A stretch of 34,417 nt of DNA from Kiritimatiellia bacterium (GTDB lineage: Bacteria; Verrucomicrobiota; Kiritimatiellia; B70-G9), in contig DTYT01000358.1 in NCBI GenBank assembly GCA_012961745.1, forward strand, positions 1-34,417, in the 5' to 3' direction. Made by a program: the position numbers and the translations under genes. Positions within the stretch are counted from its first letter, which is position 1. The number at the start of each line of letters is the position of its first letter. Below, in pieces: positions 7,693-15,940 of this stretch. The notes beneath the pieces were generated by a model. It ran no database searches, was not told the origin of the DNA, and saw only the letters and a program-made list of their open reading frames with translations.

Positions 7693-8618
7693 ATGTTGTA
7701 ATAGGGATCAGATCGACGCGGTCCTTCCGGAGGCTCGCCGTAAGGCAGGGTCTTCTCTGCCAGTTCGCGCTGGCGGCGTTTTTTTTGCTCCTCCTCAGCA
7801 GGACTCAAGCCGATGAGCAACTGTTCACAATAGCGCATGAAAAGATTGGGATGCACCGGAGAAATTAGAACGGGATCCTGTCGGTCATACAGCTTGATTC
7901 TCAACAAACCTTTCACCGAACCGGCCGTGTAGAAACCGCTGGTAATGAGTTCACCTCTTTCTGCCAGATTTATCGACTCCATCTCGAAGAACGGCAATGG
8001 CATGATGTAAGTCCATCCTTCGATCAGAATTCCTTCTCCGCAGGCATGGTACATACGTGGAAAATAGAAAAGGGGCTGAATTTTGGAAACCAGCTCTTCA
8101 AAGAAAGTCATATCCACCCGGGGCCGCGCTGAAATATCCCATTCCACATCATCGAAGAGTGCCAAGTGGCGCCTTTTGCGCAACACCGCAATAATCAGCG
8201 TAATCACCAGCACACCCAAGGGAAAGGTTGAGAAATACGCGGCCACAACTCCTCCTCTCACAATCGGTGCGATTACATTGGTCAGAAATATACGCCCCGA
8301 CATGATGATGGAAAACAGCAGCGGCGCGACCAGATGGACAAATGGTGTCGAGACGTAATCCAACGTCAGGCTCGCCCAGATCACATATCCGAAATAGAGC
8401 CCCAGCAGGCAGAGCATCCAGATATAGCTGTCTGCGACAATCCATCCCGCCACCAGACGCCCCACAACGCTCGCGCTCCCCTCCCAAAGAACGGCCGCAA
8501 CAATCGGGGGAACAAACATCGCCCCCAGCAGACTCGTAACCGTCAATACCTCCAAATCCCACGGCCAACTTCGCGGTCTCCAACGTAATTCCACGTTCAC
8601 ACTGCCGCGCCCCCGCAT
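7689..8618 (-). CDS. Four-helix membrane protein with a cytoplasmic domain, unknown
   Basis: 309 residues, no family recognised. After about 20 residues come four predicted membrane helices (about 24-45, 55-85, 90-112, 120-144), ending in a positive cluster (RKRRH) that would place the following ~160 residues in the cytoplasm. That domain has aromatic-rich segments (PLFYFPRMYHACGEGILIEGW and PLPFFEMESINL, for example) and a charged Lys/Arg/Glu tail (EEEQKKRRQRELAEK). The ATG has GGGAGG about ten bases upstream. It is the last gene of the minus-strand amidohydrolase-sppA-dehydrogenase run, 61 bases after the dehydrogenase. A role in envelope polysaccharide assembly would fit that neighbour but is only inference. 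Confidence 0.8.
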   Translation of the reverse strand: MRGRGSVNVELRWRPRSWPWDLEVLTVTSLLGAMFVPPIVAAVLWEGSASVVGRLVAGWIVADSYIWMLCLLGLYFGYVIWASLTLDYVSTPFVHLVAPLLFSIIMSGRIFLTNVIAPIVRGGVVAAYFSTFPLGVLVITLIIAVLRKRRHLALFDDVEWDISARPRVDMTFFEELVSKIQPLFYFPRMYHACGEGILIEGWTYIMPLPFFEMESINLAERGELITSGFYTAGSVKGLLRIKLYDRQDPVLISPVHPNLFMRYCEQLLIGLSPAEEEQKKRRQRELAEKTLPYGEPPEGPRRSDPYYNI

Positions 8619-8679
8619 CGGTATCGTCCTCCCAAACAGAAAACTACCCAGACTTGCTGGAACTGTGCACCCGTTTTCC

Positions 8680-9999
8680 TCAGAGACTTACGTACCACGC
8701 ACCCGCCTGGATAATCATTTCCTCCGAAAACCTATTCTTGATATCCACAACCACCTTCGCTCCCGTACGGTGAATCAGGTCCTCTTCGCGAATGTGTGCG
8801 AACGCGGCGTGAGCATTCACCAGTATCACCGCGTCACTCTGCGGAAGCTCCTCCAGGACAACTGGTTCCACCCCATATATCCTGCGCACCTCCTCGGCAT
8901 CCACCAGGGGCTCACACACCATGATCTGGCAGCCGAAATCCCGCAAGTACTCCGCCAGATCGACTGCCTTGCTGTTGCGCATGTCCCCGACGTCTTCTTT
9001 GAAGCTAAAGCCCAGCAACAGGACCCGGGCATCCCGTGGCAGGATGCCCGCATTATTCATGGCCCGGACTGTCATCTCCCCGACGTAGTGGGCCATCGAA
9101 TCGTTGATCCGCCGCCCGGCCAGAATAACCTCGGGGTGATAACCCAGAAGCATTGCCTTGTGAGTGAGGTAATAGGGGTCTACCCCGATACAGTGTCCCC
9201 CCACCAGACCGGGATGGTAACGGTGAAAATTCCACTTGGTCGCTGCAGCATCCAGTACCTCCCGGGTGCGCAATCCCATACGCGAAAAGATGCAGGCCAG
9301 CTCATTCATAAGAGCGATATTCAAATCTCGCTGGACATTCTCAATGACCTTCGCGGCCTCCGCAGTCTTGATGTTGCGCGCGCGGTGAATACCCGCCTTG
9401 ACGACCAGTCCATACAATGCCGCGCACCGCTCCAAGGCCCTCCCGTCGTGTCCACTGACTATCTTGACCACGCTCTCCAGCGTGTGGGTCCGATCACCGG
9501 GATTTATACGTTCCGGAGAGTAGGCCAGATCAAATTGCCCCAATCTCAGCCCGGATACATCCTCAAGTATCGGGAGACAAATTTCCTCCGTGACACCGGG
9601 GTAGACCGTACTCTCGTATACCACCATCATGCCCGGCTGGAGAATGCCACCAACCTTCTGGCTCGCAACCTTCAATGCACTCAGGTCCGGAGAGTTCGAG
9701 CCGCTCACCGGAGTGGGAACCGCCACAACGAGCGTGCTGCAGTGCCGGAGCCCGTCGATATCCGCGCAGAACTCCAAACCCGCCTGCAATAAGTCGACCC
9801 GCGGTATCTCTCCCCTACGGTCGAAACCCCTCGACAGATCGGAGACCCTATCCTGGCAGGCATCATACCCATACACGCGTACGCGACGCGCGAAAGTAAC
9901 CGCAAGAGGTAGCCCTACGTAACCCAGCCCTACCACACCGACCACCTCATCCTCCGGCCGCACAGGTCTTATCGTCTTGTCTGCATCTCCAGTCTTCAT
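8680..9999 (-). CDS. Nucleotide-sugar dehydrogenase (TviB/WbpO type)
   Basis: NAD-dependent four-electron oxidation of a UDP-hexose or UDP-N-acetylhexosamine to the uronic acid, for surface polysaccharide. 439 residues: Rossmann motif GVVGLGYVGLPLA (about 21-33), VAVPTPV, YESTVYPG, the central helix ENVQRDLNIALMNELA (220-235), GLVGGHCIGVDPYYLT with catalytic Cys270, and the C-terminal domain entry LGFSFKEDVGDMRNSK. The PYYLT and QRDLNIALMNELA segments favour the UDP-GlcNAc/GalNAc-type (TviB, WbpO) branch over UDP-glucose dehydrogenase. Its ATG overlaps the sppA stop (ATGA), which decides the start; the GGAGG two bases ahead is unusually close. No other polysaccharide gene except the unknown membrane protein follows. 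Confidence 0.93.
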   Translation of the reverse strand: MKTGDADKTIRPVRPEDEVVGVVGLGYVGLPLAVTFARRVRVYGYDACQDRVSDLSRGFDRRGEIPRVDLLQAGLEFCADIDGLRHCSTLVVAVPTPVSGSNSPDLSALKVASQKVGGILQPGMMVVYESTVYPGVTEEICLPILEDVSGLRLGQFDLAYSPERINPGDRTHTLESVVKIVSGHDGRALERCAALYGLVVKAGIHRARNIKTAEAAKVIENVQRDLNIALMNELACIFSRMGLRTREVLDAAATKWNFHRYHPGLVGGHCIGVDPYYLTHKAMLLGYHPEVILAGRRINDSMAHYVGEMTVRAMNNAGILPRDARVLLLGFSFKEDVGDMRNSKAVDLAEYLRDFGCQIMVCEPLVDAEEVRRIYGVEPVVLEELPQSDAVILVNAHAAFAHIREEDLIHRTGAKVVVDIKNRFSEEMIIQAGAWYVSL

Positions 10000-11042
10000 G
10001 GCCTCCAAAGAAACAGGAGCCGCGGTTCGCGCGTAAATTCCACCGACGAGAAAGGCAAGCCCCTGCCGGCAGCGGCCAGCAACTGCAAAAGGCCCCCACT
10101 CCCCTCGTACCTGATCACCTTCAACCCTTCGATTCCCAGCAGTTCCCTCAAGCGTCTGGCTGCCAGCGGCCAATACCCAACTTCGTCCACCAGCCCGAGC
10201 TCCTCCGCGCGACGAGCAGTCACAATCCGTCCATCGGCGATCCGTGCCACCCGGGCTAGCTCCAGCTTTCTGCCTACGGCAACGTGTCGAACAAACATCT
10301 CGTGCGCAGAGTCCACCACCGCCTGCAGCATCTGCAACTCTTCCGGACTTACCCCCCGGAATGGATTAAGCAAGTCTTTATATCGGCCCGATTTGACCGT
10401 CACGTCGGTCACGCCGATCTTCTCGCCGAGTTGACTCCAGTTGAGTGCCGATAGCAGAACCCCAATCGATCCTACCAGCGATCCCGGCTGCGCCACGATC
10501 CAGTCAGCCTCCGAGGCAATATAGTACGCACCTGAGGCCGCCAGTCCCCGTACCCACACCACCACTTTCCTCCGCCCATCCTCCCGAAACCGATGAAGCT
10601 GCTCGCGAATTTCATCACACGCCGAAACCGAGCCGCCGGGCGACTGGACTTCCAGCAACATGCCACGCACAGCCACATCCGCCGCCGCGGCCCTGATTTG
10701 CCGCAGGACAGCCTCCACACGATCGAACTGCGGCACCAGCAACCCCGATTTCCGCTCGTGGATGATCAGCCCCTCCAGCGGAAGACGGACGGCTTTTGCA
10801 GTTCCGGATCCGTACGACCACCGCTCCCTGAGTCGCGGACGTTCATCCTCGGGGTAGCCACCGGCCCTCAGCTTCCAATCACTTCCGAATACAACACTGA
10901 GAAGGCCGATTCCCAGAATCCCCAGCATGGCGAAGGCCGCCACTCCCACCAGAAGCATGACAAGGCATGCCTTCCGGCAGCCGCTCTGCCCGCCCTGGTC
11001 CTTTCCGACGGTCCTCTCCTGCAGCGCCAATCTGTCCTCCAC
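9996..11042 (-). CDS. sppA: Signal peptide peptidase SppA, short (36K) form
   Basis: Membrane-bound serine protease of family S49 that degrades leftover signal peptides. 348 residues, the short single-domain form. One transmembrane anchor (about 27-52) is followed by the crotonase-like protease: EVQSPGGSVSACDEI, WVRGLAASGAYYIASEAD with nucleophile Ser170, GSLVGSIGV, and KSGRYKDLLNPFR with general-base Lys222. The longest frame begins with GTG at 11042, with no good ribosome site. A TTG at 11030 lies five bases after GGAGGA and would give 344 residues; it may be the true start. The stop overlaps the dehydrogenase start by four bases. The 423-bp gap upstream means it could have its own promoter. 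Confidence 0.94.
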   Translation of the reverse strand: MEDRLALQERTVGKDQGGQSGCRKACLVMLLVGVAAFAMLGILGIGLLSVVFGSDWKLRAGGYPEDERPRLRERWSYGSGTAKAVRLPLEGLIIHERKSGLLVPQFDRVEAVLRQIRAAAADVAVRGMLLEVQSPGGSVSACDEIREQLHRFREDGRRKVVVWVRGLAASGAYYIASEADWIVAQPGSLVGSIGVLLSALNWSQLGEKIGVTDVTVKSGRYKDLLNPFRGVSPEELQMLQAVVDSAHEMFVRHVAVGRKLELARVARIADGRIVTARRAEELGLVDEVGYWPLAARRLRELLGIEGLKVIRYEGSGGLLQLLAAAGRGLPFSSVEFTREPRLLFLWRP

Positions 11043-11465
11043 CGTTACCCCGCCAGCAGTGCAAGATCATATTTTATCCGCAAGCACTCGGAAAGTCCTA
11101 AGCGTGTTTTTTGACCTGGGAATACCGACTCTGCTGCGGGAGCATACATCTTTAGCGACCCTTCGAGTTCTGCTGAGCAGCCGGGAGCCGAAGATAATGT
11201 CCCTCTACCTGCTCAAAGCATCATGGGGCCAGACCAACAGCGTGTCTCCCCGATAACCGGCCGTATCCGACGGGGAGGAACCCGGATGCCCGGACGGCTC
11301 AATTCCCTGGTCCTCGTCAGCGGCGCTGTGCCCGCCCGAACCGACCAGGAAAAGGCCTGTCTCGGTAGATTCCGGGGCGCGGAGGTTCCGTCCGGTGCGA
11401 GCCCGGAAACGAATACGCCGCGGCCCGGGGAGGAGTTTGCCCATCTCCAGTCACTAGGAGACACC
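11043..11465. other. 423-bp spacer rich in inverted repeats, no supported gene
   Basis: Lies between the amidohydrolase stop and the sppA start, both minus strand. It holds several short complementary pairs: GTGTCTCC (11242-11249) with GGAGACAC (11457-11464), CCTGGTC with GACCAGG (about 11305-11350), and a CCCCG/CGGGG pair near 11248-11275. Open frames on both strands here give Arg/Pro/Ser-rich protein with no recognised fold. It could be an sppA leader or non-coding DNA. Confidence 0.5.
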
Positions 11466-12788
11466 CTATCGTAACCCCGCCCGCTCGAAAAGTAAGCGCC
11501 GCTGGACGGTGACGTCACGCTCGAGGCGATCCTCATCGATCGTTAGGAGCCTACCATCCCGATAGAGAACCTTTCCGTTTACCATGGTGAGGCATACATC
11601 TTCAGAATTGTGTCCATAGACCACCCGACTGGCTGGCTCCTCTGTCGGAACCGCCTGCCAACTCCTTTCCAACATGATCAGATTGGCCCTCATACCCGGA
11701 CGCAGGACTCCGATTTCATGATCCCATCTCAGCGTTATTGCCCCGCCTATAATGGCCATTTCAACGATCTTCCGGGCTGGCAAGGCCGACGGCCCTGAAC
11801 GGATCTTCTGAAGAAGGGCGGCGGCCCGCATTTCGGTAAACGCATCCAAGCGGTTGTTACATGGAGCACCATCGGCTCCCAGCGAGACTATCAGTCCCCG
11901 CTCGACATATTCGGTGATCGGTGCGATCCCTGACCCCAGCTTGAGATTGGCGGAAGGGCAATGAATCACCCGTGTGTTGGTCTCCGCCATTCTCTGCATC
12001 TCTTGCGGTTCCACATGAACGCAATGGACCAGACACACGTCCGGCCCCAGAATTCCCAGCTCATCGAGAAATTCTACGTTACTGTAACCCGTCCGTCGTT
12101 GGACCTCCTCGACTTCATCCCGTTGTTCCGACGCATGCGTGTGTAGAAGAAGATGATTCTCACGGGCGAACTTAGCCACTTCCTTCAGACTCTGCGGGGT
12201 TGAACTGAGGGCGAAGCGCGGAGCAATCGCCAGCCGCAGATCAGGATGCCCTCCCCACCGCCGCAGTATGCGCTCACACGCCCGGAACGAGTCCGCCAAC
12301 GGTACGGCCAGCGGGGCATATCCCCCGCTGTTGTCCATGAAGCAATGCGAAATGTGTCCCATTAGCCCTACTTCCGCAACTGCCTCAAACGCCACCTCGG
12401 TTCCTCGGACCGTCTCAAAGGTCATCACCGTAGTCGTACCGCTGCGAATCAGAGCCGCGCAGGCCAGTAATGCCGATACCCGCAAACTTTCATGGTCATG
12501 TGCGGCTTCCAGAGGCCAGATATAGTCCCTGAGCCATCTCAAGAGGGGTAAATCCTCGGCGGCACCGCGCATCAGCGTCTGGCAGAGATGGACGTGGGTC
12601 TGAACCAAACCCGGCATCACCAGCCGTCCTTCGGCATCAATAACATCTGCACTGGCCCGATCTTCGGGAGCTACCGCGCCGAGCTTACGGATTACTCCGT
12701 CCTCGACCAGAATCGATCCGTTCAGAACCGTGTCTGCGGCCGGATTCGGCCATATCCGCGCGTTGCGGATCAAAATTTTTTTCGTCAT
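11466..12788 (-). CDS. Amidohydrolase: MTA/SAH/5'-deoxyadenosine deaminase type
   Basis: Hydrolytic deaminase of the MtaD/TrzN/DadD branch of the amidohydrolase superfamily; likely substrates are 5'-methylthioadenosine, S-adenosylhomocysteine or 5'-deoxyadenosine, by-products of SAM use. 440 residues. A small beta-sandwich at both ends flanks a TIM barrel with metal ligands His65/His67 (THVHL), His218 with general acid Glu221 (HTHASE), a His in VHCVHV (255/258), and Asp306 in SLGADGAPCNN. CNNRLDAFTEMRAAALLQK is typical of this deaminase group. The ATG has GAGG about nine bases upstream. It is the first gene of a minus-strand run and is divergent from the glycosyltransferase. With the SAM-controlled metY-metX nearby it suggests SAM by-product salvage, but substrate is not decided by sequence. 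Confidence 0.9.
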   Translation of the reverse strand: MTKKILIRNARIWPNPAADTVLNGSILVEDGVIRKLGAVAPEDRASADVIDAEGRLVMPGLVQTHVHLCQTLMRGAAEDLPLLRWLRDYIWPLEAAHDHESLRVSALLACAALIRSGTTTVMTFETVRGTEVAFEAVAEVGLMGHISHCFMDNSGGYAPLAVPLADSFRACERILRRWGGHPDLRLAIAPRFALSSTPQSLKEVAKFARENHLLLHTHASEQRDEVEEVQRRTGYSNVEFLDELGILGPDVCLVHCVHVEPQEMQRMAETNTRVIHCPSANLKLGSGIAPITEYVERGLIVSLGADGAPCNNRLDAFTEMRAAALLQKIRSGPSALPARKIVEMAIIGGAITLRWDHEIGVLRPGMRANLIMLERSWQAVPTEEPASRVVYGHNSEDVCLTMVNGKVLYRDGRLLTIDEDRLERDVTVQRRLLFERAGLR

Positions 12789-12872
12789 CGCCCAGCCTCG
12801 TGCAGCTCACGCAATGATCACCGAGTTGCTTGTTCTGCTCAAGCGCTTTATCGCCTTCCCGCTGCACCAGAC

Positions 12873-12902
12873 TTGAAGGCAACCCGCCGAAGCGGGTAAT
12901 CT
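12873..12902 (+). promoter_or_regulatory. Candidate sigma70 promoter just ahead of the glycosyltransferase
   Basis: TTGAAG (12873-12878), an 18-base spacer, and TAATCT (12897-12902). The predicted start, near 12909, is at the ATG at 12910, and no ribosome site precedes that ATG, so a leaderless mRNA is possible. The spacer contains a six-pair hairpin (ACCCGC/GCGGGT, 12882-12897) whose minus-strand form has a UUCG tetraloop. Confidence 0.45.
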
Positions 12903-12909
12903 GACGTAA

Positions 12910-13680
12910 ATGCCCGAGGTTCTCATAGCCATTCCGACTTACAATGAACGTGATAACGTCACCCGTATCGCAGAGGTAATCCTGCGGGAGGTCCCTCAAA
13001 GCGAGATCCTTTTCGTGGATGACAATTCACCTGATGGAACCGGGCAGATCATCCAGCGGATGTCTGCAGACGACCCCCGGATCCACAGTATTCATCGTGA
13101 AAGCAAACAGGGTCTGGGCAGGGCGTATGTGAATGCATTCAAGTGGGCTCTCCAAAAGGACTATCAATATATCTTTGAGATGGATGCCGACTTCTCCCAC
13201 GATCCTACCGAAATCCCCCGCTTCCTGGAGGCCGCGCGCTGCGCAGATGTCGTCTTGGGTTCACGCTACATCGGCGGCGTTCGCGTGATCAACTGGCCCC
13301 TCAACCGACTAATACTCAGCCGGGCCGCAGGCAGTTACGTGCGCCTTATCACCGGGATGCCCTTTACGGACCCGACCAGCGGATACAAGTGTTACCGGCG
13401 TGCCGTACTGGAGGAAATCCCCCTTGATCGCATCAGTTCGAACGGCTACGCCTTTCAGATTGAGACGATCCACTACGCCTGGCGCCTGGGCTTCCGGGTG
13501 GTGGAAATCCCCATCGTCTTTGTGGAGCGTCGCGCCGGATCATCAAAAATGAGTCGAAGCATTGTTCTGGAAGCGCTGCGGATGGTCTGGCAGCTCTTGA
13601 TTCAAAACCGCCTCCGCCGCCGGCCATCCGGAATCAATCCCCGTAGCATCGCAGTTGCTGGAAAGGACTCCAAGCCATGA
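12910..13680 (+). CDS. Polyprenol-phosphate glycosyltransferase (DPM1-like, GT2)
   Basis: Transfers a sugar, by family mannose or glucose, from a nucleotide donor to polyprenyl phosphate at the inner face of the membrane. 256 residues, the soluble DPM1-like length without C-terminal membrane helices. GT-A fold motifs: AIPTYNERDNV at the N-terminus, VDDNSPDGTG (36-45), the DxD motif in MDADFSHDP (Asp92/Asp94), GSRYIGG, DPTSGYKCYRR, and YAFQIE ahead of the acceptor-side FVERRAGSSKMS. The frame ends in an Arg-rich tail. The start has no clear ribosome site (see the promoter entry). Its TGA overlaps the ATG of the next gene (ATGA), so the two are translationally coupled. It could supply a lipid-linked sugar to GT-C enzymes outside this window; the donor sugar is unknown. 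Confidence 0.92.
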   Translation: MPEVLIAIPTYNERDNVTRIAEVILREVPQSEILFVDDNSPDGTGQIIQRMSADDPRIHSIHRESKQGLGRAYVNAFKWALQKDYQYIFEMDADFSHDPTEIPRFLEAARCADVVLGSRYIGGVRVINWPLNRLILSRAAGSYVRLITGMPFTDPTSGYKCYRRAVLEEIPLDRISSNGYAFQIETIHYAWRLGFRVVEIPIVFVERRAGSSKMSRSIVLEALRMVWQLLIQNRLRRRPSGINPRSIAVAGKDSKP

Positions 13681-14591
13681 AACGAATCTCTGCCCTGATC
13701 AGGACTATGCGGCCGGCGCAGTGGAGTAAGAACATCGTCGTGCTGGCCCCGTTTATCTTCGCCATCGGAGATAGAACCCAGCAACTGGGACTGGCCAGCA
13801 TGTGGAAAGTCTTGCTCGCGGCGGTGGCATTCTGTCTGCTTTCCAGTTCAGTCTACATTTTCAACGACATCCGTGACCGGGAAATGGACCGCAGCCATCC
13901 TTTCAAACGCTACCGTCCCATCCCGGCCGGCGAACTCCCTATTCTGACGGCCGTCGTGTTCGGATTGCTTCTGGCGGTTCTGTCCCTCACCACTTTCTTC
14001 CGGATCAACACCGGGGCATTTATCTTTGCAGCGTCATACCTGGCCGTCCAATGCATTTATATCCCGCTGCTTAAAAACGTACCGCTTCTCGACCTCCTGG
14101 TGATCTCGATAGGCTTCGTTCTGAGGGCTACGACCGGCGCGGCGGCGGCGGGGGCTGCGATTTCGCCGTGGCTGCTGCTGTGCGCATTCTGGCTCGCCCT
14201 TTTCCTCGTCCTTTGTAAGCGGCGCCACGAGAAAACTTCGCTTGACCATCTCAGGGGCGCTACCCGCCCGGCCCTCGCTAAGTATGATATTGCTCTTCTC
14301 GACCAGCTGATCGCGGTCATCGCCGCGGTAACTATTGTCTCCTACGCGCTCTACACCCTATGGCCGGATACCGTATCCAAGTTCGGCTCCCGGGCACTGG
14401 TGCTAACCATCCCCTACGTCGTTTTCGGCATCTTCCGCTACATGGACCTCGTCTACCGCCACGAGCTGGGCGACCGTCCGGAAAAGGTGCTGCTTACGGA
14501 TACGCCCATCCTGCTCAACGTGCTCCTCTACGGGCTGACCGTCGTCGCTCTCCTGATCTGTATAGGACCCCGGTTTTCGTTCCCCTTTTGA
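13677..14591 (+). CDS. UbiA-family decaprenyl-phosphate phosphoribosyltransferase
   Basis: Integral membrane UbiA-superfamily protein, 304 residues with about eight or nine helices. The N-terminal TMRPAQWSKNIVVLAPFIFA is the signature I associate with 5-phosphoribosyl-1-diphosphate:decaprenyl-phosphate phosphoribosyltransferase (DPPR synthase), not quinone or heme prenyltransferases. The first Asp-rich motif is NDIRDREMD (63-71), followed by HPFKRYRPIPAG; the second region is IYIPLLKNVPLLDLLVISIGFVLRA. DPPR synthase makes polyprenyl-phosphoribose, the first step to polyprenyl-phosphoarabinose or ribose donors. It is coupled by ATGA to a polyprenol-phosphate glycosyltransferase, so both make lipid-linked sugars. 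Phosphatase and epimerase partners (the Rv3807c and DprE1/DprE2 types) are not in the window. Family assignment good, exact product inferred. Confidence 0.88.
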   Translation: MKRISALIRTMRPAQWSKNIVVLAPFIFAIGDRTQQLGLASMWKVLLAAVAFCLLSSSVYIFNDIRDREMDRSHPFKRYRPIPAGELPILTAVVFGLLLAVLSLTTFFRINTGAFIFAASYLAVQCIYIPLLKNVPLLDLLVISIGFVLRATTGAAAAGAAISPWLLLCAFWLALFLVLCKRRHEKTSLDHLRGATRPALAKYDIALLDQLIAVIAAVTIVSYALYTLWPDTVSKFGSRALVLTIPYVVFGIFRYMDLVYRHELGDRPEKVLLTDTPILLNVLLYGLTVVALLICIGPRFSFPF

Positions 14592-15940
14592 TCCGGCCGT
14601 GGACCGCCCCGCCCAACGCGAACCAACACCTGGGACACCCAACCGTGTGCTCACAAGCCCCGTGATCCCCACCACCCGACCTAATGCGCTGTTTTTCAAT
14701 CGGGTGCGGGACGGCGGGGGAATGCACTCCCACCCCCGATTCGCTCAAGTGCCATAAGTCTGACCGCAAGTCGCGGTCGTCGGTGCCACCGAGCATCCTC
14801 CAAGTAGTAATCTATATACATGCCAGAGGCTGACCATGGGGGACTTTTCTACTGCAACAGGTCAGGTGCGTTTCTGCCCGCTATGTGCACAAGTCGTCTC
14901 TTCCTGTTCAGACAGTTCGGGGGAGAAGCAATCCAGAGAACCAGACGATCATTCCCGGAAGAACGCGGATGGCCTTGCGAACTGGAAATAATAACCCGCA
15001 TACTTTCATCCGGGCGGTGTGCTTGGCGGTCAAATTGCGCACCGTCTTCACCCCATTCGGGGGGAGAGACACGACCATGAACCTGTATTTGGAGCCGCGT
15101 TTGAGCCGATACTAAAGTCCGGCAAGCAGTTCATTACCGATACATACGAGGCGCCCAGATTGCTCTTCCCCCCTATGCGTTGCACATCTTCGCGAGGTCG
15201 GCAACACAGCGACGCGGCATTCTGCTACCCCCTGCTATACGGTTTTCCCGGTCCTCTGCTCTGCCTCCGCCTATTACCGGCTGTCATTCTCCTGCGGATT
15301 GAAGTCGACGTATTGCCTGCAAACACCAACCCCCTGGGAACCGTTCTTGGGGCGACGACACGTGGGTGCCGGTTCGCTCGCCGGTCGCATTTCTCGCCGC
15401 CGCGGCATGCGTCACATGGGTCGTCGAAGGCGGGTTGTCGGCACAACCACGCTGCTCGACCCGACCTGGTCCAAGCCCCCGTCCTTTCCCGTCGCCTACT
15501 TTGCCCTCCGATGCGTGTAAAGCTCGATGAAGAGGATATCTGCCGAGAGTATCAACTCGTTATCAGTACTACGTTTGGCGTCGTCCCGGCGGTTGAGTAT
15601 CCAAGTCTGCCGATCATTTTCGCGCACAGTTTGTACTTCGCGACCTCAGTTCGTCACCCTGTCACTATCCGCCGCAACACAAGGACTGGCCTGAACCCGT
15701 CGTCCCCCCTCGACCCTCACAGGCTTGTACCAAAGCATAATAGATCATCTAAGCCCCCACCAACGCGCTGCGAATGACAACACCCTCAAAAGCATGCCCG
15801 GCTATCCGGCGTGGTACATCCCGGCGTGCTCGGCTACCGCCGGTCCTGCTAGGGTGGATCAAGTCACTTTGGATCCGGAATCAGGTGCTGAGCACGGCCT
15901 TCGAAATCGAGGTCGCTGTCCTTCTCCACCACCCGGAGTG
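14592..15940. other. 1.35-kb segment without a convincing gene
   Basis: The largest non-coding stretch here, between the convergent ends of the UbiA-type gene (plus) and ruvC (minus). Plus-strand frames such as 15019-15777 are open for hundreds of bases but encode Pro/Arg/His/Cys-rich sequence with no recognised domain. Three small structures are visible: CACCCGA/TCGGGTG (14673-14679 and 14700-14706), CGGGGG/CCCCCG (14715-14720 and 14733-14738), and GACCGC/GCGGTC (14762-14767 and 14773-14778). The first two may end the glycosyltransferase operon, though no U-run follows. One short cysteine-containing frame (14836-14991) is listed separately. No tRNA, tmRNA or RNase P signature was found. It may be a decayed gene, an unknown RNA, or spacer. 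Confidence 0.55.
14836..14991 (+). CDS. Possible 51-residue Cys-containing small protein
   Basis: ATG at 14836 with AGAGG six bases upstream and a TATATA stretch about 20 bases before. The 51-residue product has a CPLC knuckle and a third cysteine seven residues later (RFCPLCAQVVSSC), then a hydrophilic Ser/Asp/Lys-rich tail. Two of the four ligands of a zinc ribbon are present and no second knuckle follows, so it is either a fragment or chance. No family recognised; kept because it is the only frame in the gene-free segment with a reasonable start site. Confidence 0.28.
   Translation: MGDFSTATGQVRFCPLCAQVVSSCSDSSGEKQSREPDDHSRKNADGLANWK

Noticed and set aside
11205..11444. Minus-strand frame of 79 codons after the amidohydrolase
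   Set aside because: GGAG abuts the ATG with no spacing and the product has no recognisable domain; kept only as part of the spacer description.
11380..11465. Cobalamin-riboswitch-like pieces (a hairpin with a GGTGCGAG-type loop, and TAGGAGACACC)
   Set aside because: The central CCCGCAACTGT-type core is absent, and on that strand the element would lead into no gene.
15019..15777. Open plus-strand frame of 252 codons
   Set aside because: The product is biased in Pro, Arg, His and Cys, shows no domain, has no ribosome site and no codon bias like the neighbours.
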